In this document: piece after piece, positions 43,482-51,982 of the stretch
Layout: each line of letters starts with the position of its first letter
How positions within the stretch are numbered: the stretch's first letter is position 1
Source: Phycisphaerales bacterium
GTDB taxonomy: Bacteria; Planctomycetota; Phycisphaerae; Phycisphaerales; UBA1924
Reading direction: 5' to 3'
NCBI GenBank assembly: GCA_020847175.1
Contig: JADLCM010000001.1
Location: 124,001-188,000 of the forward strand
Length of the DNA stretch: 64,000 nt
Made by a program: the position numbers and the translations under genes
Notes under the pieces: model-generated
What the model was told of the DNA's origin: nothing
Databases searched by the model: none
The model's input: only the letters and a program-made list of their open reading frames with translations

Positions 43482-45020
43482 ATGCCCCACGCACCCCGGC
43501 TCACCTCCCAGCCCTTGCACCGGATTGGCATCTGCCTGGTCTGCGCGTGCGCCGCGGCCACGGGCCAGCCCGAGACGCCCCCCCAGGTCCGACCCGACGC
43601 CTTACCCCAACCCCCTGTTGTGGGGGTTGCCCTGCAACCTGAACCGCTCCGATTCGAGGACCTTGGCCTCTCAATCAGCATCCCCGAAGGGGCGACCTCG
43701 CGGCCCGGAACGACGGGCAAGGTCGTGCGGAGCACGATTGTCGCCCCGGACGAGTCTTGGGCGCTCAACATTCAGACCCCGGCGGCGTCTCAACTCGGGA
43801 TCGGCGTAAAGGACTTCGCTGACCGGCTGATGGAGGAGGTTTTTACGCGATTCGCTTTGGTGGGTGTCAAGATTCCGGCGCCGGGGACCCCCGCGACTGA
43901 ATGGCTGACCCGGACCGATGCGACGCTCCTTCGGCGCACCGATGATCTCCGCATCGATGGCCTGGAAGCGATCCGGCTGGCGTTTTCGATGCCCATGATG
44001 CGAGACGGCGTCGGCGCGGCGCGGGAGGTCAGGGTCTACACGATCGTGCAGGCCTCGCCCGGTCAGTTCGTGGTCTTCGAGTTCATCACGCCCGCGTCCG
44101 CGTACCCCGACAACCGCATCGTGCACGACACGGTCGTGGCCAGCGCAACCTTCCGCGACCCCGGCAAGGTGGAGAGCGAACGGGGGAGCGCGATCATGCG
44201 CGGCGTCGGCCTGCGCTCCATGCTCGGCCCGAGCAACTACGACTGGGCGATTGCTCTCAACGCGGATGTCTGGGAGCGCCTGTTCATCCCTGCCCCCACC
44301 AAGACCGACCGCGACGCCCAGGAACTCGGCTACCGGCATATTCGCGCGTGGCGGGGCGCTCGGGGAGAACTCGATTCACGTAAACGGCCCGAGGATTTCG
44401 ACGCCGCCGAGCGGATGCAGGGGTATCTCCTGGTGGTGCAGAGCCGGCTGGTGCAGAACGAGGACCAGATCGTCGATTCGATCGGCCGGTACTTCGTGAG
44501 CCTCGACGGACGTGAAGAGAGCTGGAACATCCTGATGACATTGCGCCCCGTCAGCGAGCGCGCCAAGGAGGCGGCGGCCGGCAAGAAGCCCGCCACGTAC
44601 GCCGAGTTCGGCTTCCGCGATGGAGAGCGCACGAAGGTGGTGGTCAGCGCTCCCAACGAACCCTCGCAGGAGATTCTTCCCGAATGGCCGGGGGACGGCT
44701 ACGCGCCACAGGCGCTTGTCTACCTGCTGCCGCAGCTCGTGCTGCTCGGAAACCGTGCTGACACGTACGGGTTCTACGTCTACCGGAGCGCGGACCGGCG
44801 CATGCAGTTCCGCAAGCTGGTCGTCGATCAGCCCGAGGACAACACCGACATCTGGCGCGTCAGCGCGTTCCTGGTGGACGCCGCAGCACCCCAGGTTTCG
44901 CACTTCCGCGCCGACGGCACCCACGTGCGGACGGTGCTGCCGGACGGCAAGGTGTGGGAACCGACCACGGTGGATCAACTCGTGTCGCTCTGGTCGAGCA
45001 AGGGCCTGCCGATGGAATGA
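43482..45020 (+). CDS. secreted protein of unknown function
   Basis: A 512-residue protein with an N-terminal signal segment (RIGICLVCACAAATGQP) and a proline-rich stretch to about residue 50. The body alternates strands and helices and seems to have two halves. One holds LGLSISIPEGATSRPG and a mixed region near 95-230. The other holds YLLVVQSRLVQNEDQIVDSI and near the end FRKLVVDQPEDNTDIWRVSA. I recognise no family or active site. The first half has the look of proteins whose fold handles a hydrophobic surface patch, but that is only an impression. It is divergent from the S10 operon and upstream of cdsA. Confidence 0.8.
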   Translation: MPHAPRLTSQPLHRIGICLVCACAAATGQPETPPQVRPDALPQPPVVGVALQPEPLRFEDLGLSISIPEGATSRPGTTGKVVRSTIVAPDESWALNIQTPAASQLGIGVKDFADRLMEEVFTRFALVGVKIPAPGTPATEWLTRTDATLLRRTDDLRIDGLEAIRLAFSMPMMRDGVGAAREVRVYTIVQASPGQFVVFEFITPASAYPDNRIVHDTVVASATFRDPGKVESERGSAIMRGVGLRSMLGPSNYDWAIALNADVWERLFIPAPTKTDRDAQELGYRHIRAWRGARGELDSRKRPEDFDAAERMQGYLLVVQSRLVQNEDQIVDSIGRYFVSLDGREESWNILMTLRPVSERAKEAAAGKKPATYAEFGFRDGERTKVVVSAPNEPSQEILPEWPGDGYAPQALVYLLPQLVLLGNRADTYGFYVYRSADRRMQFRKLVVDQPEDNTDIWRVSAFLVDAAAPQVSHFRADGTHVRTVLPDGKVWEPTTVDQLVSLWSSKGLPME

Positions 45021-45079
45021 CCCGGCCCGCGGGGGCCGTGCGCCGGCGCGGCCCTGCCCGCGCGTTCCGGCGCGGCGTC

Positions 45080-45085
45080 TACACT
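45080..45085 (+). promoter_or_regulatory. TACACT box, leaderless start of cdsA
   Basis: TACACT ends seven bases before the GTG start at 45093, with no Shine-Dalgarno sequence between. It is part of the T-A-N-N-N-T set. Confidence 0.45.
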
Positions 45086-45092
45086 CCGCGCC

Positions 45093-45995
45093 GTGCGTCA
45101 GCGACTCCTTCTTGGTCCCGTGCTCATCGCCGTGCTGGTCAGCCTCATGTGGCTTGATGCCGTCGTGGACCGCGTCCGGGTGCCCGAGTCCTGGCGCGGC
45201 GCGATGGCCGGGCGCGAAACCCCGCCGCCGGGCACGGTGCTTTTCGTCGTCGCCGTCACGCTCGCGCTCCTCGCGGCCCGTGAGCTTGCGTCCATGCTCA
45301 AGGCGAACGGCATCGAGGGGTCGCGCCGCGTGATGTCCGTCTCGGCCATCCTCGGGCTGTGCGCGTCCTGCCTGATCCCGAGCGAGTTCGGGGGCGTCAC
45401 GGGCTCGATGATCGCGCACAGCGTGGCGGTGGCGGTCTTCATGGGGGCGCTGCTCTTCTATTCGCGGCGCAGCACATTCGAGGGAGTGCTCGCGGCCAGC
45501 GCCGGGGCGCTGCTCGCCTATGTCTACCTGGGCGTGATGCTGGGGTTCGTGCTGGCGATCCGGCGCGAGCATGCGGTCTGGGTGCTGCTCTGGGTGCTGG
45601 TGACCACCAAGGCCTGCGACATCGGGGCGTTCTTCACCGGCACGGCGATCGGGCGGCACAAGCTCATCCCCTGGCTCAGCAAGGGCAAGACCTGGGAGGG
45701 CCTGGCCGGGGGCGTGGCCCTTTCGATGATCGTCGGCGCCGCCGGGGCGGCGTTGATTCGCGCTCATCTGCCCGTCGCGGACCCGTGGATCGCGGGCGCT
45801 TTCGCCGGGGCGCTCTTCGGCATGGTCGGCCAGGTCGGCGACCTGATCGAGAGCCTGCTGAAGCGCGACTCCGACCTCAAGGACGCCAGCAGCGCCCTGC
45901 CCGGCTTCGGCGGCGTCCTCGACGTGCTCGATTCACCCCTGCTGGTTGCGCCCGTCGCATTCTGGTGGCTGCGCTGGTTCGCCGGGGGTGAGTGA
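45093..45995 (+). CDS. cdsA: phosphatidate cytidylyltransferase (CDP-diglyceride synthase)
   Basis: Inner-membrane enzyme making CDP-diacylglycerol from phosphatidate and CTP, the gateway to phospholipids. The 300 residues have about eight membrane helices. The family signature is near the C-terminus: GDLIESLLKRDSDLKDASSA, then LPGFGGVLDVLDSPLL. Here the canonical 'PGHGG-DR-D' reads PGFGG-DVLD, with Phe for His and Val for Arg. The rest of the motif is kept, so activity is likely but not certain. The start is GTG at 45093, directly after a TACACT box. The isocitrate dehydrogenase gene ends two bases away on the other strand. Confidence 0.92.
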   Translation: MRQRLLLGPVLIAVLVSLMWLDAVVDRVRVPESWRGAMAGRETPPPGTVLFVVAVTLALLAARELASMLKANGIEGSRRVMSVSAILGLCASCLIPSEFGGVTGSMIAHSVAVAVFMGALLFYSRRSTFEGVLAASAGALLAYVYLGVMLGFVLAIRREHAVWVLLWVLVTTKACDIGAFFTGTAIGRHKLIPWLSKGKTWEGLAGGVALSMIVGAAGAALIRAHLPVADPWIAGAFAGALFGMVGQVGDLIESLLKRDSDLKDASSALPGFGGVLDVLDSPLLVAPVAFWWLRWFAGGE

Positions 45996-45997
45996 GA

Positions 45998-47479
45998 CTA
46001 CTGCCCCTGCGCCAACGAGTAGCCGGGGCGCCCGTCGAAATCGCGCAGCACCTGAAAGTCGGTCACGTAGAACTTCTCGGCGATCCGGTCAAAGAGCGAG
46101 ACCGCCGGCCCCTGGCCGATCGTGCCCCGGCTCACGCCCGGGCGCACCTCGAAACGCACGCGGTAATAGTCCACGCACTCGGTGAAGACGCTTCCGGTGG
46201 GCCACACCTGGGTTCCACGGTTCGAGATCATGGTGAGCCGGAACGGAGTGGGTTCGGCGATCTTTGCCATGACCAGCGCCAACTCCGTCGGCCCGAGCGA
46301 TGCATCGACATACACGTCGCAGCCCGCGACCTGGCTGACCACCTGGGTGAACGCGCGCAGCAGCGGGTTGGCGTGAGGGCGGGCGGGCCGGACAAACACG
46401 GGTACGTCCTGCTCCGGCACGGGCACGCCTGCAATCTTTTCCGGGGTGCGACCCAGGTTGCCCGCGATGGACCGGGCGAAGTCCATCGTGCCCGCGGCGG
46501 GCCTGGACCTGTCGCCGAAGTCGCCCGTGCGCACGCCTTCCTCCAGCGTCGTGAGCAGGGCGTTTTCGAGGGCCGCCGCCTGGTTCAGCAGTCCGACGTG
46601 CCGGAGCATCATCAGCGCCGAGAGCAGCAGGCTCGTGGGGTTGGCGATTCCGCGCCCGGCGATGTCGGGGGCGGTGCCGTGCACGGCCTCGAAGATACTG
46701 ACGTGATGCCCGATGTTGGCGCTGGGCGCAAAGCCCAAGCCGCCCACGAGCCCCGCCGCGAGATCGCTCACGATGTCGCCCTGCAGGTTCGGCAACACGA
46801 CCATCTGGTATTGCTGGGGCTTGAGCACAAGGTTCATGCACAGCGCGTCAATGATGACATCGCTGATCTCGATCTCCCGGAAGTCCTGGGCCGCGACCCG
46901 GAATCGCTCCAGAAACAGTCCGTCCGTCATCTTCATGATGTTCGCCTTGTGCCCGCAGGCAACGCGGGTGATGCCCGCCCGGCGCGCGGCCTCGAAGGCG
47001 AAACGGTGCACCTGGTCACACCCCGGCGCACTGATGAGCCGCTTGCATTCGATCACGTCGTTGGTCAGCCGGTGCTCGATGCCGCCGTAGGTGTCCTCGA
47101 TGTTCTCACGCACGATGTAGAAGTTCACCGAGATGCCGGCGCGGCTGTAGACCGTTTCGACCCCGGGCAGCGTGCGGAAGTGCCGCAGATTGGCAAAGGC
47201 CCCGTACATCTTGCGCAGGGTCACGTTGATGCTCTTGCCCCCGCCCCCCTTGGGCGTCTCCATGGGGCCCTTGAGCACCAGCCCGCACTCTTCGACCGAC
47301 TTCGCCGCCGCGTCGGTCAGCCCCCGCGACTCGCCCGCCTCGAAGACCGCCCGGCCCATCTCGACGGGCACGAAGTCGAGGTGCGAAGCCGCGCCGCTCT
47401 CGCGGAGGAGGAACAGCACGGCGTCCATGATTTCCGGGCCGATGCCGTCGCCCGGAGCAAGCGCGATTCGGAGACTCAT
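45998..47479 (-). CDS. icd: isocitrate dehydrogenase, Thermus-type
   Basis: Oxidative decarboxylation of isocitrate in the TCA cycle. The first 330 residues show the isocitrate/isopropylmalate dehydrogenase fold: LRIALAPGDGIGPEIMDAVL, the NFYIVRENIEDTYGGIEH substrate loop, ACGHKANIMKMTDGLF, and the GSAN-like ANIGHHVSIFEAVHGTAPDI. A C-terminal domain of about 150 residues follows (TELALVMAKIAEPTPFRLTM). The total of 493 residues and this extra domain match the Thermus-type enzyme. The ATG at 47479 has GAGGAG upstream; the frame is open well beyond it. Isopropylmalate or homoisocitrate substrates are less likely because of the added domain. Confidence 0.9.
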   Translation of the reverse strand: MSLRIALAPGDGIGPEIMDAVLFLLRESGAASHLDFVPVEMGRAVFEAGESRGLTDAAAKSVEECGLVLKGPMETPKGGGGKSINVTLRKMYGAFANLRHFRTLPGVETVYSRAGISVNFYIVRENIEDTYGGIEHRLTNDVIECKRLISAPGCDQVHRFAFEAARRAGITRVACGHKANIMKMTDGLFLERFRVAAQDFREIEISDVIIDALCMNLVLKPQQYQMVVLPNLQGDIVSDLAAGLVGGLGFAPSANIGHHVSIFEAVHGTAPDIAGRGIANPTSLLLSALMMLRHVGLLNQAAALENALLTTLEEGVRTGDFGDRSRPAAGTMDFARSIAGNLGRTPEKIAGVPVPEQDVPVFVRPARPHANPLLRAFTQVVSQVAGCDVYVDASLGPTELALVMAKIAEPTPFRLTMISNRGTQVWPTGSVFTECVDYYRVRFEVRPGVSRGTIGQGPAVSLFDRIAEKFYVTDFQVLRDFDGRPGYSLAQGQ

Positions 47480-47603
47480 CGATGCTCCTCTGCGCGGCCC
47501 GTGCCGCGCGTGCGTGAGTGAGATCGGCCGCGCAAGGGGGCCAGTTGGCTGCCGCCGCACGGGGTGCAAGCGTAGGAGACCGCCGTCGGAACCTCCGGCT
47601 GTG

Positions 47604-48590
47604 TTATCGGGTGGCGCGCCCGAGACGGTCGTAAATCGCACACCACAGGTCCGCTTCCGCCGGGGGGCGCCCCCGGGGGGGCCACTCGATGAGCAGGCGT
47701 GCCGCACCCAGGTCATCCGCACTTCGCAGCGCATCGTACAGGCCTCTGGCATAGCCCGGCGCGTCTGTCGGCAGCCGGATGAGCCGCGCTCCGCCGCTGG
47801 TTGCGTCCGGCGACATCACGATGGCCACGGTGTCTGCACCGGCGGCAGCGATCTGCGTGCGATCGGAAATGGATGCAGGGGTGCGCGGCGCGTAATGGCG
47901 CGCCATGAGACCCGGACCCGGGAGCGCGCCGGTCATCGCATCGGCGGGAGCCCCCTCGCCCGGCGCGACGGGCCCGGCAACCGGGCGCCCGAGCACGCCC
48001 TCGATGGCCGAGACGCTCACCAGGCCCGGCCGCAGCACGCGCCACGGTTCATCGGCAAGCCAGAGCACGGTACTCTCGATGCCGCCTCGGCACGGCCCGC
48101 CGTCGAGCACGAGCACATCAGCCTCGTTGAACTCCGCACGCACATGCTCGGCCCGCGTCGGTGACACGCCTCCCGAACGATTCGCACTTGGCCCAACAAG
48201 CGGCAGGCCGAATGCTTCAATCAGCGCCAGCGTCAGGGGATGGCCAGGCGCTCGCACCGCGACGGTGCCGGCCCCTGCGGTCACCTCGCGCGGAACGCGG
48301 GAAGATGCGGGGAGCACCAGCGACAGCGGCCCCGGCCAGAATGCCTCGGCCAGGCGCTGCGCCTCGCGGGGCCAAGAGGACACCACCGACGCACCCATCT
48401 CGGGCCCGCTCACGTGCACGATCAGCGGGTTGTGTTCCGGGCGGCCTTTGATCTCAAAAACGCGCCGCACCGCGGGGACACTGAACGCGTCGGCGCCGAG
48501 TCCATACACCGTCTCGGTGGGGAACGCGACCAGGCCCCCGGCGCGCAGCCGGGCGATGGCGAGGGCGATTTCTTCCGGTCCGTGCGACAC
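47604..48590 (-). CDS. tsaC: threonylcarbamoyl-AMP synthase (Sua5/YciO/YrdC family, Sua5-type)
   Basis: Makes threonylcarbamoyl-AMP for the t6A37 modification of ANN-reading tRNAs. The 328-residue protein has the YrdC domain (GGLVAFPTETVYGLGADAFS, then VRRVFEIKGRPEHNPLIVHV, and GPSANRSGGVSPTRAEHV) to about residue 185. A C-terminal Sua5 domain follows (GPGLMARHYAPRTP), as in the longer Sua5 type. The start is GTG at 48590. Eight bases separate it from the upstream TolC-like gene on the same strand, so the two are co-transcribed; no functional link is obvious. Confidence 0.94.
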   Translation of the reverse strand: MSHGPEEIALAIARLRAGGLVAFPTETVYGLGADAFSVPAVRRVFEIKGRPEHNPLIVHVSGPEMGASVVSSWPREAQRLAEAFWPGPLSLVLPASSRVPREVTAGAGTVAVRAPGHPLTLALIEAFGLPLVGPSANRSGGVSPTRAEHVRAEFNEADVLVLDGGPCRGGIESTVLWLADEPWRVLRPGLVSVSAIEGVLGRPVAGPVAPGEGAPADAMTGALPGPGLMARHYAPRTPASISDRTQIAAAGADTVAIVMSPDATSGGARLIRLPTDAPGYARGLYDALRSADDLGAARLLIEWPPRGRPPAEADLWCAIYDRLGRATR

Positions 48591-48598
48591 GCGGAACG

Positions 48599-50398
48599 TT
48601 AGCCCCCGGTGCGCCCGGGGTTGTCGGGCACGACGAACTCGATGCGGTTCCGCTCAAGCAACGTGCCCATGGCGGCGTGGAGCTCGGCGACCGAGATGTT
48701 GTAGTCGACAATGGCCTGGATCTCGGCCCGTTCCGCCGCCGCGAGCCCTTCCTGCCGGTTGAGCTGGAGCTCGAGCCGTTCAATGGTTCGTCCCGCGATC
48801 GTCTCGTTCTCGGCGACCAGCGCGCGCAGCGACTCGGCGCTGGCGAGGCGACCCGTGCGCTGCTGCTCGATGACGATGTAGTTGGTCGCGAGGTTGTCAA
48901 TGGCGTTCTTGAGTTCGAGCGCGATCTGCTGCACGGTGTTTCGGAATGAGATGACCGCCTGCTGCCTCTCCAGCGAACGCTGGCGGAAGACGGCCTCCGC
49001 CGCCCGGTTGCCCACCGGGACCTCGAAGAACAGGCCGACGAGATAGTCGATGTAGTGCCGGTCGATCTCGTCGGCATAGGCCGAGCGGAAGTCGTCATTG
49101 AGCGCGTTGATGCGCGTCTGGAGGCGCAGCGTGAGGCTCGGCAGTCGCGCGTTGTCGGCGACCACCTTGCGGATGGTCGCGTTGTCGATGCTCAGGATCG
49201 CCTGGTCAACCTCCGGGCGGTTCTGCACGGCGGTCGCCATCGCATCCGCGAGGCTGTACCGGATCGCGTCGTCGAGCGGCGCATCCGCCGGGAGCAGGAG
49301 TAGCTCGCTCGTCACGGGCACATCCGGATCGTTGATGAGGGCCTTGAGCCGGTCCGACGAGCGCCGGACCACGTTCTGCGCGCGAATCACGTTCGCGCGC
49401 CGGTCCTCCACGCGCGACGAGGCCGTCGCCACCTGGGCATTCTTCGCATCCATCCCCATGCGGATGCGCAGCTGGCGCAGCGTCTCTTCACCCCGTTCGA
49501 GCAGGCGCTGCGTGATCAGCAGGTCGCGGTGCGCCTGCACCAGGCGCCAGTATTCCCGCTCTGTTTCCAGCACGCGCGTGATCAGCTCGCTCCGGAGGCG
49601 CGTGATCGCCTCGCGCTCCGAGTTCTGTGCGAGGCGAACCTGGGCCAGCGCCACGTCCGAGCCGAAGTTCCGCAGGATGGGCTGGTCGAACTGAAAGGTC
49701 GTTTCCACGGTGTCGCCCGGGTTGGGGCGAAAGAACATGCTGCCTTCCTCCACATCGCTCCAGCGCACCCGGTGCTGGAAGGTGAACTCACCCCCGGAGA
49801 TAAGTTGACGCCGGAACCCCGACGTGCTTGTGACCGACTGTTCCTGGCGATAGACATCGCGAAGGGACGTCGCGATGGTGGATCGGTCCGTCGTCGGCTG
49901 GTCGAGCGACTGCGCCTCGAAGTTGGAGAAGAAGACCCAGTCGAACGCCGCCTCAGCCTGCTGCACCTGCTGCTCAGTAATCGCGGGGCTCAGGCGGGCA
50001 AACTGAACCTGGAGGTTGTTCTTCACCGTCAGGCGCACGGCATCTTCGAGGGAAAGCCCCAGCGCCTGCTGCGGACGTCCTTCGAGGTCATTCCCTGCCG
50101 GCAGCGCGGACTGGGCGTAGTCGTATGAATCCGGACCCGCGAGTTTGTTCAGCTCCGCCAGCCAGGGCTGGAGGTTGTTCTCTCGAACAAACCGCTCAAC
50201 GGACGTCTCGCGCGTCGGGTTCACATCGCCCGGCCCCTGGGTCGGCGGGGCGAGTTCGCGCCGCACCTGATCCAGGATGCTGCGCCGTAAGGCCATGTCA
50301 GGGCCGGGGTTGTCGAACGGCGAAGCACACCCCGCCGCCATGGCGAGCGCCCCTGCAAGCAACACGACACGCAGGGTCCGCGGTCGATGCGTTTTCAT
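48599..50398 (-). CDS. TolC-family outer-membrane efflux lipoprotein
   Basis: A 599-residue protein with a lipoprotein signal peptide (about 1-24, lipobox-like MAAGC). Two long coiled-coil repeats follow, as in TolC/OprM-type channels: AITEQQVQQAEAAFDWVFFS, ETEREYWRLVQAHRDLLI, and IDRHYIDYLVGLFFEVPVGN, with a second set after it. Such proteins form the outer-membrane exit of tripartite efflux or type I secretion systems. No inner-membrane pump or adaptor gene is adjacent. The ATG at 50398 is preceded by GAGGTG. Confidence 0.9.
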   Translation of the reverse strand: MKTHRPRTLRVVLLAGALAMAAGCASPFDNPGPDMALRRSILDQVRRELAPPTQGPGDVNPTRETSVERFVRENNLQPWLAELNKLAGPDSYDYAQSALPAGNDLEGRPQQALGLSLEDAVRLTVKNNLQVQFARLSPAITEQQVQQAEAAFDWVFFSNFEAQSLDQPTTDRSTIATSLRDVYRQEQSVTSTSGFRRQLISGGEFTFQHRVRWSDVEEGSMFFRPNPGDTVETTFQFDQPILRNFGSDVALAQVRLAQNSEREAITRLRSELITRVLETEREYWRLVQAHRDLLITQRLLERGEETLRQLRIRMGMDAKNAQVATASSRVEDRRANVIRAQNVVRRSSDRLKALINDPDVPVTSELLLLPADAPLDDAIRYSLADAMATAVQNRPEVDQAILSIDNATIRKVVADNARLPSLTLRLQTRINALNDDFRSAYADEIDRHYIDYLVGLFFEVPVGNRAAEAVFRQRSLERQQAVISFRNTVQQIALELKNAIDNLATNYIVIEQQRTGRLASAESLRALVAENETIAGRTIERLELQLNRQEGLAAAERAEIQAIVDYNISVAELHAAMGTLLERNRIEFVVPDNPGRTGG

Positions 50399-50504
50399 GC
50401 GTCCGATGCACCTCTGGCTTGATCCGGCCCGCACACGCTGGGAGGCGGCGCCGATGGGGGTTGGTGGGCCGATCGCCGGGCTTTGGTTCGCCGCGCGGCC
50501 CCGC

Positions 50505-50510
50505 TACACT
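50505..50510 (+). promoter_or_regulatory. TACACT -10 box of the SH3-like secreted-protein gene
   Basis: TACACT lies 68 bases before the ATG at 50579. A transcript from here has a leader of about 60 bases carrying a good ribosome-binding site. No -35 element is clear. Confidence 0.35.
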
Positions 50511-50578
50511 GTGCATCATATGCCGCCGGGCATCGCGTGCGCGGCGGGTGCGACAATCCAAGGAGCAAGGAGGCGCCC

Positions 50579-51979
50579 ATGGCACCGACCCGTGATCGTT
50601 CCCACTTTTTCGCGCGCCGTGCGGCGGGTTCGCTGCTGGGTGCCGCACTTGCCTCTCCGGTCGGGCTCGTCGCGGCAGCCGGGGCGCTCGCGCCGGTCGC
50701 GGCTGCGGATGTCGCCGATGTGACCGCTCGGTGCGTCGTGGTACTCGAAGACAACGTGCCTCTCCGCTGCGGCGACATGGACCGTTTCTACCGCGTGGGC
50801 ACCGCGAAGAAGGGAACCGTGCTCCGGCTCGACGGCGAGGGAGGCGGGTGGCTGCGTATCGAGTACCCCACAACCCTGGACACGCTCGTGCCGGTCACTG
50901 AAGGCAAGTTGAGCGCGGACGGCAAGAGCGTTGAGATCGTCGCCCCGACGCGCCTGCGCGCCCGTAACCTCGCCAAGGGGTTCAGAGGAAGTTTCAAGTC
51001 GGTGCTCACGGAGCCGCTCACCCCCGGCACGATCCTCCCCTTGGTCGAAGCGGTCAAGGGTGACGACGGCGCGGTGGTTGCCTTCGCGGTGCGCCCCCCC
51101 GCCGGGGCCCGGGCGTACATCAACGCGCAGTTTGTCCGAGCGGCCACGGAGGCAGAAGCGAAGGACTACGCCGCCAAGCGCGGGGCGCCGGGTTCGATTC
51201 TCGCTTCGCCGGAAAACTTCGTGCCCAACGCGGAGACTGATCCTTCCCGGACCGAGCCGACACCCGAGACCAACATGCAGCCGCCCGCCGAGGGAGGCAG
51301 CCTTGCTGACCCCATGACGCCCCCGGCGGACGGCGGTTCGCCCCTGGCGCCGGTCAACCCCGATGCGGGCACAACCGAAGGCGGCGCGCCGGCCCCCGGC
51401 GACGCTGAGGCAACTCCGGCGAAGCCCTCCGTTCCCGAGATCATCCGCGAGCTTGAGAACAAGTACGCCGCGGTTCGGAAGCAGCCGATGGACCAGGCCG
51501 AGTGGGAAGAACTCCTGGCGGAGCACCAGTCGCTGCTTGAATCGCTGGGCGACGCTCCGTCGTACGCGCGCCTGCGCCGCCAGCTCGAGGCCCGGATCGC
51601 CGCGATCGATGTGCGGATCCGCTACCGCGACGAGATGCAGGCCCTGGAAGCCAACAGCGCCGAGCGGCGCTCGGCCGTCGAAGAGCAGCGCCGCAAGATC
51701 GAGGCGGCCGAACGCGACGGCGGGTACACCCTGATCGGTCGCCTGACCGCGAGCGCGATCTATGACGGCGGTCGCCTGCCGCTGCTCTTTGCCCTTCGAT
51801 CCGTCGAAGGTCAGCCCCGCACCCTCGCGTACATCGACCCGGGTGATGACACCCAGGATGTCCGCGCCTATCTGGGCCAGACCATCGGCATCGTCGGCAT
51901 CGTGCGCATGGCGCCGGACCTGCCGATCAAGATGATCACTCCCGCACGCATCGACTCGATCGACGCCGGCCGGCCCTGA
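50579..51979 (+). CDS. secreted SH3-like / coiled-coil protein of unknown function
   Basis: A 466-residue exported protein. A signal peptide (about 1-43) ends near APVAAADV. A strand-rich domain of about 60 residues follows (VVLEDNVPLRCG, GGGWLRIEYP), resembling bacterial SH3-like domains. A Pro/Gly-rich linker (about 210-275) precedes a coiled-coil region (about 280-385, EEQRRKIEAAERDG). A final beta domain closes the protein (LIGRLTASAIYDGGRLPLLF). It may bind the cell wall or another envelope partner. AAGGAGG precedes the ATG at 50579. The FIST gene starts three bases after its stop, so the two form an operon. Confidence 0.8.
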   Translation: MAPTRDRSHFFARRAAGSLLGAALASPVGLVAAAGALAPVAAADVADVTARCVVVLEDNVPLRCGDMDRFYRVGTAKKGTVLRLDGEGGGWLRIEYPTTLDTLVPVTEGKLSADGKSVEIVAPTRLRARNLAKGFRGSFKSVLTEPLTPGTILPLVEAVKGDDGAVVAFAVRPPAGARAYINAQFVRAATEAEAKDYAAKRGAPGSILASPENFVPNAETDPSRTEPTPETNMQPPAEGGSLADPMTPPADGGSPLAPVNPDAGTTEGGAPAPGDAEATPAKPSVPEIIRELENKYAAVRKQPMDQAEWEELLAEHQSLLESLGDAPSYARLRRQLEARIAAIDVRIRYRDEMQALEANSAERRSAVEEQRRKIEAAERDGGYTLIGRLTASAIYDGGRLPLLFALRSVEGQPRTLAYIDPGDDTQDVRAYLGQTIGIVGIVRMAPDLPIKMITPARIDSIDAGRP

Positions 51980-51982
51980 GAC

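Noticed and set aside
46089-46841. 250-codon second frame inside the isocitrate dehydrogenase gene
   Set aside because: It is a same-strand out-of-frame shadow; the dehydrogenase frame is full length with all motifs.
51241-51462. Pro/Gly-rich repeats in the 50579 gene as a tandem repeat array
   Set aside because: At the DNA level the units are irregular; it is a low-complexity protein linker.
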